A DNA stretch of 5,319 nucleotides, from NCBI GenBank assembly GCA_905371275.1, contig CAJPLH010000143.1, positions 1 through 5,319 of the forward strand, read 5' to 3'. Source of the DNA: Prevotellaceae bacterium (GTDB lineage: Bacteria > Bacteroidota > Bacteroidia > Bacteroidales > Bacteroidaceae). A program made the position numbers and the translations under genes. Below the pieces are notes generated by a model. That model did no database searches, had not been told where the DNA came from, and worked only from the letters and a program-made list of their open reading frames with translations. Shown in pieces: positions 1 to 5,319 of this stretch. Every line of letters begins with the position of its first letter. Position 1 is the stretch's first letter.

Positions 1-183
1 TTCCACCACAAAAATAAGAACTTTGGAGCTTACACACAAATTTTGGACACTATCTACATGTTGCAAAACAAGGGCAAAAACTTTAGTGCAAATGATTTGC
101 AGCAGGCGGTGAACAAGGTGTTGAAGGAGTCTACTTTCTTGAAAGACTTCATCAGTTCTGCGAAGAAGAGCTACAAGTCTTAG
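1..183 (+). CDS. C-terminal end of an unrecognised protein (5' end outside window)
   Basis: Frame 1 is open from the first base to a TAG at 181-183 and encodes 60 residues. The start lies upstream of the window. The tail is lysine-rich and polar (ending KKSYKS) and looks like an alpha-helical C-terminus, with alternating hydrophobic and charged residues around IYMLQNKGKNF and LQQAVNKVLKE. I see no membrane segment, cysteine motif or catalytic signature, and I do not recognise the family. Support for its being a real gene comes from the continuous frame, coding-like composition, and a strong + strand terminator about 90 bp past the stop codon. It converges on the PFOR gene. No function is proposed. 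Confidence 0.6.
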   Translation, partial: FHHKNKNFGAYTQILDTIYMLQNKGKNFSANDLQQAVNKVLKESTFLKDFISSAKKSYKS

Positions 184-271
184 CCTTTTCTCTAAGACTA
201 TGGCTTGCATAAGCCCTCTGTTGCGCAATTCAGCGCAGACACCGCGAGATTTCAAAGCTTCTTCCAACGAA

Positions 272-308
272 AACGCGACATTCCACATCGGGATGTCGCG
301 TTGTTTTT
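272..308 (+). terminator. Rho-independent terminator of the upstream + strand gene
   Basis: AACGCGACATTCC (272-284) pairs with GGGATGTCGCGTT (290-302) around a 5-nt loop, ACATC. This gives 13 pairs, one of them a T-G wobble. The stem is followed by G and then five T (304-308). The wobble pair is allowed in + strand RNA but becomes an A-C mismatch in - strand RNA, and the T run lies on the + strand side. Both facts assign it to the gene ending at 183. A smaller hairpin, GGCTT/AAGCC at 202-215, lies nearer the stop codon but has no T run. Confidence 0.9.
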
Positions 309-314
309 ATTGAT

Positions 315-353
315 AAAACAAAAAGCGCGACACCCTGCACTAGGATGTCGCGC
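315..353 (-). terminator. Rho-independent terminator of the PFOR gene
   Basis: The arms lie at 325-336 and 342-353, with a 5-nt loop at 337-341. Read on the - strand, GCGCGACATCCT pairs with AGGGTGTCGCGC, giving 12 pairs including one U-G wobble, followed by TTTTTGTTTT (complement of 315-324). On the + strand the same wobble position is a C-A mismatch, so the hairpin is best formed by the PFOR transcript. It starts about 20 bp past the PFOR stop codon. Its stem core is nearly the same as that of the opposing terminator at 272-308. Confidence 0.9.
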
Positions 354-373
354 AATGTTTAGTACAACGAAGC

Positions 374-3300
374 TTATGCTTCTGCCGTTTCAGCCTCGGG
401 GAGACTCCAGTCTTGTTGCGTCATGCGCACGTAGCTTTGGTAGCGACGACGAGCATTTTCTTCGCAAGCCTGGAAGAGTTCTTGAGCTTGTTCGGGGAAT
501 TGCTTCTTGAGCGCTTGGAAACGCACCTCACCGGTGAGGAAGTCTTGGAAGTCTGCCCAGTTGGGAGCCTTAGAGTCGAGTGAGAATGGATTCTTACCTT
601 GGTCTTCGAGCGCAGGGTTGTAGCGCCAGAGCTGCCAGTAACCACACTTCACAGCGAGTTCTTCTTCGTGTTGGCTCTTACCCATACCAGCCTTCAAACC
701 GTGTGCAATACAGGGTGAGTAAGCGATGATGAGAGATGGACCAGGATAAGCCTCAGCTTCGCGGATAGCCTTGAGTGTTTGGTTGTGGTCGGCACCCATT
801 GCCACTTGTGCCACGTAAACGTAGCCATAAGTGGTGGCAATCAAACCGAGGTCTTTCTTGCGAATGCGCTTACCAGAAGCAGCAAACTTGGCCACAGCAC
901 CAGTTGGGGTAGACTTAGAAGACTGACCACCGGTGTTAGAGTAAACTTCAGTATCGAGCACCAAAACGTTTACGTCTTCGCCAGATGCAATGACGTGGTC
1001 GAGACCGCCATAACCGATGTCGTAAGCAGCACCGTCACCACCGATGATCCATTGTGAACGCTTGGTGAGATAGTGAGCGAGTTCGTCGAGTTGCTTGCAA
1101 ACAGGGCAACCAGCAGCCTTACCAGCGGCAATCATAGGTTTGAGTTTTGCAGCAGCAGCCTTAGAACCAGCGGCATCGTCTTTCACTTCGAGCCATTCAG
1201 CAGCGGCAGCCTTGAACTCTTCGCTCACGTGCTCACCATTGGCGATGGCATCTTTGAAGATAAGTTCAATGCGAGCGCGCATCTTCTTGTTGGCAAGGGT
1301 CATACCGAGACCAAATTCGCAGAAGTCTTCGAAGAGTGAGTTAGCCCAAGCAGGACCGTGACCTTCATCGTTAGTTGTGTATGGTGTTGAAGGGATAGAT
1401 GCAGAATAGATGGATGAGCAACCCGTAGCGTTGGCCACCATTTCGCGGTCACCGAAGAGCTGAGAAACGAGTTTCACGTAAGGAGTTTCACCGCAACCTG
1501 CGCAAGCTCCAGAGAATTCGAAGAGAGGTTGTACGAACTGTGTGTTCTTGGGGTTAGAAGCTGCGTCAATGAGGTGCGCCTTGTTGGTGACTTTTTCAGT
1601 GAGGTACTTCCAGTTGTCAGCTTCGCCAAGTTGGTCTTGGAGAGGAGACATAGAGAGTGCCTTACCCGTCTTAGGACGACCAGGACAAACGTCTACGCAG
1701 TTTGAGCAACCCGTGCAGTCGAGTACAGAAATCTGGATGCGGAAGTTCATACCCTTCATTTGGGCAGGAGCTTTCATTTCGATAGCGCTCAAGTTCGGAG
1801 ATGCAGCCTTCTCAGCTTCGTCCATCACGAAGGGACGAATACAAGCGTGAGGACAAACATAAGCACACTTGTTACATTGGATACAGTTTTCCAAATCCCA
1901 AGCAGGAACATAGGCAGCGACACCGCGCTTTTCGTAAGCGGCAGTACCTTGGTGCCAAGTACCATCTTCCAAGCCCTTGAAGGCACTCACGGGAAGGTCG
2001 TTACCCATTTGTGCGTTGATGACGCGAGCAATGTCAGTGATGAATGCAGGAGCGCCATCGTCCACCTTAGCGTCGTCAGCGAGAGAAGCCCAAGCGGGAT
2101 CTACGGGAAATTCTTGATATTCGCCACCGCGGTCTACTGCAGCGTAGTTCTTGTCTACGATGTCTTGACCCTTCTTGCCGTAAGTCTTTTCGATGAAGTA
2201 TTTCATCTCCTTGACTGCCTTGTCCACAGGAATCACGTTAGTGATGCGGAAGAAGGCACTTTGAAGGATGGTGTTGGTGCGATTGCCAAGACCAATTTCA
2301 CGCGCAATCTTTGTTGCGTTGATGGTGTAGACCGTGATGTTGCGTTGAGCAAGGATGCGCTTAATCTTGTTGGGCATATTGCGCACGAGGTCTTCACCTT
2401 CCCAAAGGGTGTTGAGGAGGAATGTGCCGTTGGGCTGAATACCGCGCAACACGTCATACATATGCATATAGCTCTGCACGTGGCAAGCCACAAAGTTTGG
2501 GGTGTTCACCAAATAGGTAGAACGGATGGGGTGATCACCGAAGCGAAGGTGAGAGCAAGTGAAACCACCAGACTTCTTAGAGTCGTAAGAGAAGTAGGCT
2601 TGGCAGTACTTATCGGTTGTTTCACCGATGATTTTCACAGAGTTCTTGTTAGCACCAACAGTACCGTCAGCACCGAGACCATAGAACTTAGCTTGGAACA
2701 TGCCTTCACCGCCAAGGCTGATTTCTTCTTTGGGAGGAAGTGACGTGAAGGTCACGTCATCCACGATGCCCACGGTGAAGTGGTTCTTAGGTTCGGGCAA
2801 TTGGAGGTTTTCATACACCGCCATAATTTGTGCAGGCGTGGTGTCGTTTGAACCCAAACCATAGCGTCCGCCCACGATGAGAGGAGCATTTTCTAAACCA
2901 TAATAGGCTTCCTTCACGTCGAGGTAGAGAGGTTCGCCGTTAGCGCCAGGTTCTTTCGTGCGGTCAAGCACAGCGATGCGGTTTGCCGTCTTGGGCACAG
3001 CAGCAAGGAGGTGCTTCACAGAGAAAGGACGATAGAGGTGTACGCTCACGAGACCCACCTTTTCACCCTTCTCTTCGCGGAGATAGTCGATGGCTTCGCG
3101 CGCAGCTTCAGTGGCAGAACCCATGAGGATAATCACGCGATCGGCTTCGGGGTCACCATAATAGTTGAAGAGACCATACTTGCGACCTGTGATGCGAGAG
3201 ATTTCGTTCATGTATTCTTCTACAACTTCAGGCACAGCCTCGTAGAAGGGGTTACAACTTTCGCGGTGAGCAAAGAAAGTTTCAGGGTTTTCAGCCATAC

Positions 3301-3949
3301 CGCGAGCCACAGGACGCTCAGGCGTGAGGGCGCGGTTGCGGAAATCAGAGAGAGCTTGTTGGTCAACGAGGGGCTTCAAGTCTTCAGTTTCGAGCATTTC
3401 AATCTTCTGGATTTCATGCGAAGTGCGGAAACCATCGAAGAAGTTCATAAAAGGCACGCGAGTTTTGATAGAAGCCAAGTGAGCCACACCGGCCAAGTCC
3501 ATCACTTCTTGCACAGAACCTTCGGCCAACATGGCGAAACCAGTTTGACGAGCAGACATCACGTCTTGGTGGTCACCGAAGATGGAAAGAGCGTGAGAAG
3601 CAATGGTACGTGCAGACACGTGGAACACACAGGGAAGGAATTCACCCGCAATTTTATACATATTGGGGATCATCAACAGCAAACCCTGCGATGCGGTGAA
3701 CGTAGAAGTCAATGCACCAGCTTGCAAAGATCCGTGCACAGCACCAGCGGCACCGCCTTCACTCTGCATTTCTTGCACGAGCACAGTTTCACCAAACATG
3801 TTTTTGCGACCTTGTGCCGACCAATCGTCGACATACTCAGCCATTGTAGACGAGGGGGTGATGGGGTAGATAGCCGCCACTTCGCTAAACATATAAGCGA
3901 TGTGTGCAGCCGCTTGGTTACCATCACAAGTAATGAATTTCTTTGCCAT
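374..3949 (-). CDS. nifJ: Pyruvate:ferredoxin (flavodoxin) oxidoreductase, single-chain
   Basis: This cytoplasmic enzyme oxidises pyruvate with CoA to acetyl-CoA and CO2 and passes two electrons to ferredoxin or flavodoxin. It uses thiamine pyrophosphate (TPP) and three [4Fe-4S] clusters. The protein has 1191 residues. The N-terminal TPP/pyruvate domain has YPITPSS with Thr31, Glu64 in SEGGAAGA, and Arg114 in SARTIASHA, matching the numbering I recall for the Desulfovibrio africanus enzyme. A transketolase C-like domain (about 260-400) and a linker domain follow. The 2x[4Fe-4S] ferredoxin domain has Cys689/692/695/699 and Cys745/748/751/755. The C-terminal TPP domain has the proximal-cluster ligands Cys816, 819, 844 and 1080, plus GDG at 971-973 and YSNTGGQ at 1003-1009. 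It ends about where the extra C-terminal arm of the Desulfovibrio enzyme would begin. The ATG at 3949 is the only candidate start: an in-frame stop lies at 3971-3973 with no ATG between, and the N-terminus MAKKFITCDGNQA is typical of the family. The gene appears monocistronic, with its own promoter and terminator. It is intact, with no frameshift. Confidence 0.98.
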   Translation of the reverse strand: MAKKFITCDGNQAAAHIAYMFSEVAAIYPITPSSTMAEYVDDWSAQGRKNMFGETVLVQEMQSEGGAAGAVHGSLQAGALTSTFTASQGLLLMIPNMYKIAGEFLPCVFHVSARTIASHALSIFGDHQDVMSARQTGFAMLAEGSVQEVMDLAGVAHLASIKTRVPFMNFFDGFRTSHEIQKIEMLETEDLKPLVDQQALSDFRNRALTPERPVARGMAENPETFFAHRESCNPFYEAVPEVVEEYMNEISRITGRKYGLFNYYGDPEADRVIILMGSATEAAREAIDYLREEKGEKVGLVSVHLYRPFSVKHLLAAVPKTANRIAVLDRTKEPGANGEPLYLDVKEAYYGLENAPLIVGGRYGLGSNDTTPAQIMAVYENLQLPEPKNHFTVGIVDDVTFTSLPPKEEISLGGEGMFQAKFYGLGADGTVGANKNSVKIIGETTDKYCQAYFSYDSKKSGGFTCSHLRFGDHPIRSTYLVNTPNFVACHVQSYMHMYDVLRGIQPNGTFLLNTLWEGEDLVRNMPNKIKRILAQRNITVYTINATKIAREIGLGNRTNTILQSAFFRITNVIPVDKAVKEMKYFIEKTYGKKGQDIVDKNYAAVDRGGEYQEFPVDPAWASLADDAKVDDGAPAFITDIARVINAQMGNDLPVSAFKGLEDGTWHQGTAAYEKRGVAAYVPAWDLENCIQCNKCAYVCPHACIRPFVMDEAEKAASPNLSAIEMKAPAQMKGMNFRIQISVLDCTGCSNCVDVCPGRPKTGKALSMSPLQDQLGEADNWKYLTEKVTNKAHLIDAASNPKNTQFVQPLFEFSGACAGCGETPYVKLVSQLFGDREMVANATGCSSIYSASIPSTPYTTNDEGHGPAWANSLFEDFCEFGLGMTLANKKMRARIELIFKDAIANGEHVSEEFKAAAAEWLEVKDDAAGSKAAAAKLKPMIAAGKAAGCPVCKQLDELAHYLTKRSQWIIGGDGAAYDIGYGGLDHVIASGEDVNVLVLDTEVYSNTGGQSSKSTPTGAVAKFAASGKRIRKKDLGLIATTYGYVYVAQVAMGADHNQTLKAIREAEAYPGPSLIIAYSPCIAHGLKAGMGKSQHEEELAVKCGYWQLWRYNPALEDQGKNPFSLDSKAPNWADFQDFLTGEVRFQALKKQFPEQAQELFQACEENARRRYQSYVRMTQQDWSLPEAETAEA

Positions 3950-3960
3950 AGAGCCTATGG
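3946..3960 (-). promoter_or_regulatory. Hairpin enclosing the PFOR start codon
   Basis: On the mRNA strand, CCATAG (complement of 3955-3960) and CTATGG (complement of 3946-3951) form a perfect 6-bp stem with the 3-nt loop GCT. The ATG start codon lies inside the 3' arm. No purine-rich Shine-Dalgarno sequence is visible upstream, as is usual in Bacteroidota, where an unstructured start region normally matters. The inverted repeat is seen directly; a role in translation is inferred. Confidence 0.45.
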
Positions 3961-4021
3961 TTTTATATTGTTATGTTGTTTATGTCCTTGGGAGATGGGT
4001 AAAAGGCTGGTATATGGCTAG

Positions 4022-4082
4022 GAAAATGGCTCGACTTTCCACAGAACAGAAAAATATTCATAGGTAGAAAGTCTCCATTTTC
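4022..4082 (-). promoter_or_regulatory. Long interrupted hairpin in the predicted PFOR mRNA leader
   Basis: Two nested inverted repeats line up in register. GAAAATGG (4022-4029) pairs with CCATTTTC (4075-4082), and GACTTTC (4033-4039) pairs with GAAAGTC (4067-4073). A 3 x 1 internal loop separates them, and they enclose a 27-nt loop that is U-rich in the mRNA. Together they make 15 pairs. Alternative local pairings compete, for example TCTCC/GGAGA at 4072-4087 and GGAAA/TTTCC at 4021-4040. No T run follows on the - strand, so this is not a classical terminator. It lies roughly 70 nt before the PFOR start codon. Confidence 0.45.
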
Positions 4083-4117
4083 GGAGAAATATATCGTTAG
4101 TCTATGCCACATCTAGG

Positions 4118-4134
4118 CTGGCTAGTCAAGCCAG
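4118..4134 (-). promoter_or_regulatory. Small stem-loop early in the predicted PFOR leader
   Basis: CTGGCT (4118-4123) and AGCCAG (4129-4134) form a perfect 6-bp stem with a 5-nt loop. In the PFOR transcript it would lie about 50 nt after the predicted start site. It could be a leader structure or a binding site. The hairpin is seen directly; its role is unknown. Confidence 0.35.
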
Positions 4135-4160
4135 AATGCTCGTTTTCCAACAAGCAGGGC

Positions 4161-4180
4161 TGTAATGATTACAAATTGTA
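4161..4180 (-). promoter_or_regulatory. Overlapping operator-like palindromes at the predicted PFOR transcription start
   Basis: TGTAAT-G-ATTACA (4161-4173) is a perfect 13-bp palindrome. It overlaps a second one, TACAA-A-TTGTA (4170-4180). Both lie just downstream of the PFOR -7 element, covering roughly +1 to +21 of the predicted transcript. The nonamer GTAATGATT (4162-4170) recurs at 4191-4199, overlapping the -7 element. The centre TAATGATTA resembles the core of the Fur/PerR-type box; against the Bacillus PerR consensus TTATAATnATTATAA, 11 of the 14 specified positions match. The palindromes are seen directly; binding by a regulator is inferred. Confidence 0.45.
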
Positions 4181-4185
4181 TGCTG

Positions 4186-4217
4186 CAAAGGTAATGATTT
4201 CCTTGTGATTAGCGAAA
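4186..4217 (-). promoter_or_regulatory. Bacteroidota-type promoter for the PFOR gene
   Basis: On the - strand, TACCTTTG (complement of 4186-4193) matches the Bacteroidota -7 consensus TAnnTTTG exactly. TTTCG (complement of 4213-4217), a fair match to the -33 TTTG element, lies 19 nt upstream. An A-rich stretch on the - strand (complement of the pyrimidine tract at 4229-4289) lies further upstream and could act as an UP-like element. The predicted start near 4180-4183 gives a leader of about 230 nt. I found no other TAnnTTTG on the - strand between here and the start codon. Confidence 0.7.
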
Positions 4218-4228
4218 TATCGAATAAG

Positions 4229-4289
4229 ATTTTTCTTTTTTTATTCCTTTTCAACCCTCCATTCTTTCATTTTTTCTTTCTTCCTCTCT
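4229..4289. other. Pyrimidine-rich intergenic tract
   Basis: This stretch of about 60 bp is almost entirely T and C on the + strand, with several T runs. No strong hairpin precedes it on the + strand, so it is not read as a terminator. It lies between the two divergent promoters. The likeliest reading is AT-rich promoter-flanking DNA, possibly intrinsically bent. I see no gene in the whole 476-bp interval 3950-4425. Confidence 0.4.
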
Positions 4290-4296
4290 GAATATG

Positions 4297-4351
4297 GAGA
4301 AAAATTGTCCGGTATTTTCTCAGGATTGTCCCTTGTTTTTGAAGAAACAAG
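4297..4351 (+). promoter_or_regulatory. Cluster of short repeats upstream of the channel promoter
   Basis: Three small repeats crowd the region upstream of the channel -7 element. ATTGTCC occurs as a direct repeat at 4304-4310 and 4325-4331, exactly 21 bp (about two helical turns) apart. GAGAAAA (4297-4303) and TTTTCTC (4315-4321) form an inverted repeat around the first copy. CTTGTTT (4332-4338) and AAACAAG (4345-4351) form a 7-bp inverted repeat with a 6-nt spacer. The spacing suits binding sites for a transcription factor on one face of the DNA, but no regulator can be named. Confidence 0.3.
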
Positions 4352-4375
4352 CCCCATTTTCTGCGCACGAATTTG

Positions 4376-4383
4376 TAACTTTG
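4376..4383 (+). promoter_or_regulatory. -7 element of the channel gene promoter
   Basis: TAACTTTG matches the Bacteroidota -7 consensus TAnnTTTG and lies 42 bp before the channel start codon, giving a leader of about 35 nt. No good TTTG -33 element lies at the usual spacing: the expected position is C-rich, and the nearest T run (4357-4360) is only 15 nt away. The -33 half is therefore weak, which would suit an activator-dependent promoter. GCGCA (4363-4367) and TGCGC (4382-4386) flank and overlap the element as an inverted repeat. Confidence 0.6.
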
Positions 4384-4425
4384 CGCTAGAAATAGTGACA
4401 TTGCATAAAACTTTACCGACACATC

Positions 4426-5244
4426 ATGAAACTACCCACTTGGTTAGATAAAGAAAGACTATATCACATCATATTTTTGGCAGACACTCCGGCAGGAAAA
4501 ACTTATGATGTCTTGCTCATCATTGGCATATTGGCAAGCATCATCACGGCTTTTGTGGAGAGTATGCCCTCACTCGCACATCCCTTTCAAGTGGCACTCG
4601 AAGTGTTGGAATACTTCTTTGCCGTAATCTTCACCTTCGACTACGTGGCACGACTCTATTGCTCGCCTTCGCGGAGAGAATATGCGCTCAGTTTCTTCGG
4701 CATCATCGATCTCATCTCTACCGCTCCACCTTATTTGGCGTTCATCTTCCCAGGAGCGCGCTATATGCTTTTGCTTCGCTCCATCCGGTTCATTCGCGTG
4801 TTTCGCGTGTTCCGCTTGTTCAGTTTTCTCAATGAAGGTTATCTCCTTTTGGAATCACTGCGCAGGAGTTTCAACAAGATTCTGGTCTATTTCCTCTTTG
4901 TCCTCATCTTGGTCACCTGCATCGGCACACTGATGTACATCGTGGAGGGAAATGCGCCCCACACACAGTTCACCGATTTGGGAACTTCTGTTTATTATGC
5001 CATCGTGACGATGACCACTGTGGGCTTTGGCGACGTGACGCCTGTGACCCCTACTGGGAAATTCCTCTCGTCGATGGTGATGCTGTTGGGTTATACCATC
5101 ATCGCCATCCCCACCGGCATTGTGACAGCTACATTTGTCAACGAAACTTCCAAACCAGTGCAACATGGATATTGCCCTCGCTGCGGACAAAAAGTGCGAA
5201 AGAACGACCGCTTCTGTTCACAATGCGGAGAGAAGTTGGCGTAA
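4426..5244 (+). CDS. Voltage-gated potassium-channel-type ion transporter with C-terminal zinc ribbon
   Basis: This 272-residue inner-membrane protein of the six-helix (Kv-like) ion channel family probably conducts K+ as a tetramer. Helices S1 (about 28-46), S2 (57-78), S3 (86-106), S4 (111-131), S5 (151-173) and S6 (212-237) are visible. S4 has arginines at 118, 121, 124, 127 and 130, one every third residue, as in voltage sensors. The pore loop carries the K+ filter TVGFGD (198-203), after TMT. S6 contains AIPTG, similar to the PxG-type gating hinge. After S6 a short linker leads to a zinc ribbon with Cys250/253 and Cys264/267, likely cytoplasmic. The N-terminal RLYHIIFLADTPAGK is typical of bacterial members. 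The ATG at 4426 is the only good start: an in-frame TGA lies at 4396-4398 with no start between. It is transcribed divergently from PFOR with its own promoter. Family assignment is firm; ion selectivity and gating are inferred from motifs. Confidence 0.95.
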   Translation: MKLPTWLDKERLYHIIFLADTPAGKTYDVLLIIGILASIITAFVESMPSLAHPFQVALEVLEYFFAVIFTFDYVARLYCSPSRREYALSFFGIIDLISTAPPYLAFIFPGARYMLLLRSIRFIRVFRVFRLFSFLNEGYLLLESLRRSFNKILVYFLFVLILVTCIGTLMYIVEGNAPHTQFTDLGTSVYYAIVTMTTVGFGDVTPVTPTGKFLSSMVMLLGYTIIAIPTGIVTATFVNETSKPVQHGYCPRCGQKVRKNDRFCSQCGEKLA

Positions 5245-5275
5245 CTGCAATTAACGCAACTATTATTGGCGTAAC
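5236..5275 (+). repeat. Direct repeat TTGGCGTAAC, two copies 30 bp apart
   Basis: TTGGCGTAAC occurs at 5236-5245 and 5266-5275. Both copies are followed by TGCAA, directly in the first and after an extra CACAC in the second. The first copy contains the last two codons and stop of the channel gene (TTG GCG TAA). Between the copies, TTAACGCAAC (5251-5260) is a near inverted copy, so 5235-5260 can fold into an imperfect hairpin with bulges. Confidence 0.6.
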
Positions 5276-5313
5276 CACACTGCAAAATCTCTTTTGCTGG
5301 TGATTACGCCAAT
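5265..5313. repeat. Long imperfect inverted repeat after the channel gene
   Basis: ATTGGCGTAA (5265-5274) pairs with TTACGCCAAT (5304-5313). Inside it CAC pairs with GTG, and GCAAAA (5281-5286 area) pairs with TTTTGC around a TCTC loop, giving about 19 pairs over 49 bp with a small internal loop. One position is a C-A mismatch on the + strand but a U-G wobble on the - strand. No T run follows within the six bases left on the + strand, nor on the - strand side. It may be the terminator of the channel gene, a terminator for an oncoming - strand gene, or an intergenic repeat; the window end prevents a decision. Confidence 0.55.
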
Positions 5314-5319
5314 GAAACA

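Noticed and set aside
202..215. Hairpin GGCTT/AAGCC just after the partial gene as a terminator
   Set aside because: It has only five pairs and no following T run, while a much stronger terminator lies at 272-308.
205..510. A 101-codon + strand open frame starting after the partial gene
   Set aside because: It reads straight through both terminator hairpins and into the 3' end of PFOR on the opposite strand; the translation has no coding character.
1760..2743. A 327-codon + strand open frame antisense to the PFOR gene
   Set aside because: It lies wholly inside PFOR, has no recognisable domain, and mirrors the codon pattern of the real gene.
3011..4021. A 336-codon + strand open frame antisense to the PFOR gene, running past the PFOR start
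   Set aside because: It is antisense to well-conserved PFOR sequence, its translation is histidine- and threonine-rich without recognisable domains, and it has no promoter. It is a by-product of PFOR codon bias.
374..5244. A functional system linking PFOR and the potassium channel
   Set aside because: The genes only share a divergent intergenic region, each with its own promoter elements. Nothing in the sequence shows coupling.
5265..5313. Possible integron attC recombination site
   Set aside because: The arms do not carry the GTTRRRY/RYYYAAC core sites, and no integrase is present in the window.

Overview
The window looks like chromosomal DNA from an anaerobic member of the Bacteroidota, most likely Prevotella or a close relative. 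The evidence is a 1191-residue single-chain pyruvate:ferredoxin oxidoreductase, start codons without Shine-Dalgarno sequences, and both intergenic promoters carrying the Bacteroidota -7 element TAnnTTTG. No mobile element, CRISPR array, tRNA or rRNA was seen. The genus is an inference from gene content and promoter style.

Layout: (1) 1-183, + strand: the last 60 codons of an unrecognised gene that starts outside the window. (2) 184-373: a convergent intergenic region with two back-to-back intrinsic terminators, one for each flanking gene. Their stems share the same core. (3) 374-3949, - strand: a complete pyruvate:ferredoxin (flavodoxin) oxidoreductase (PFOR/NifJ) with all expected cluster cysteines and catalytic residues. 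(4) 3950-4425: a 476-bp divergent regulatory region. It holds a -7 element for each flanking gene, palindromes at the predicted PFOR transcription start, and a predicted PFOR leader of about 230 nt with several inverted repeats, one enclosing the start codon. (5) 4426-5244, + strand: a six-helix voltage-gated potassium-channel-type protein with a C-terminal zinc ribbon. (6) 5245-5319: an intergenic stretch with a repeated 10-mer, TTGGCGTAAC, and a long imperfect inverted repeat, cut by the window end.

Functionally, PFOR converts pyruvate and CoA to acetyl-CoA, CO2 and reduced ferredoxin, the central step of pyruvate use in these anaerobes. The channel is a separate membrane protein, and nothing shows that the two work together beyond sharing a divergent promoter region. 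The genes themselves are of familiar types. The most interesting material is the upstream region of PFOR: an operator-like palindrome at the predicted transcription start, a long structured leader and a hairpin over the start codon suggest more than one layer of control on an oxygen-sensitive enzyme. I did not find a clearly new multi-gene system.
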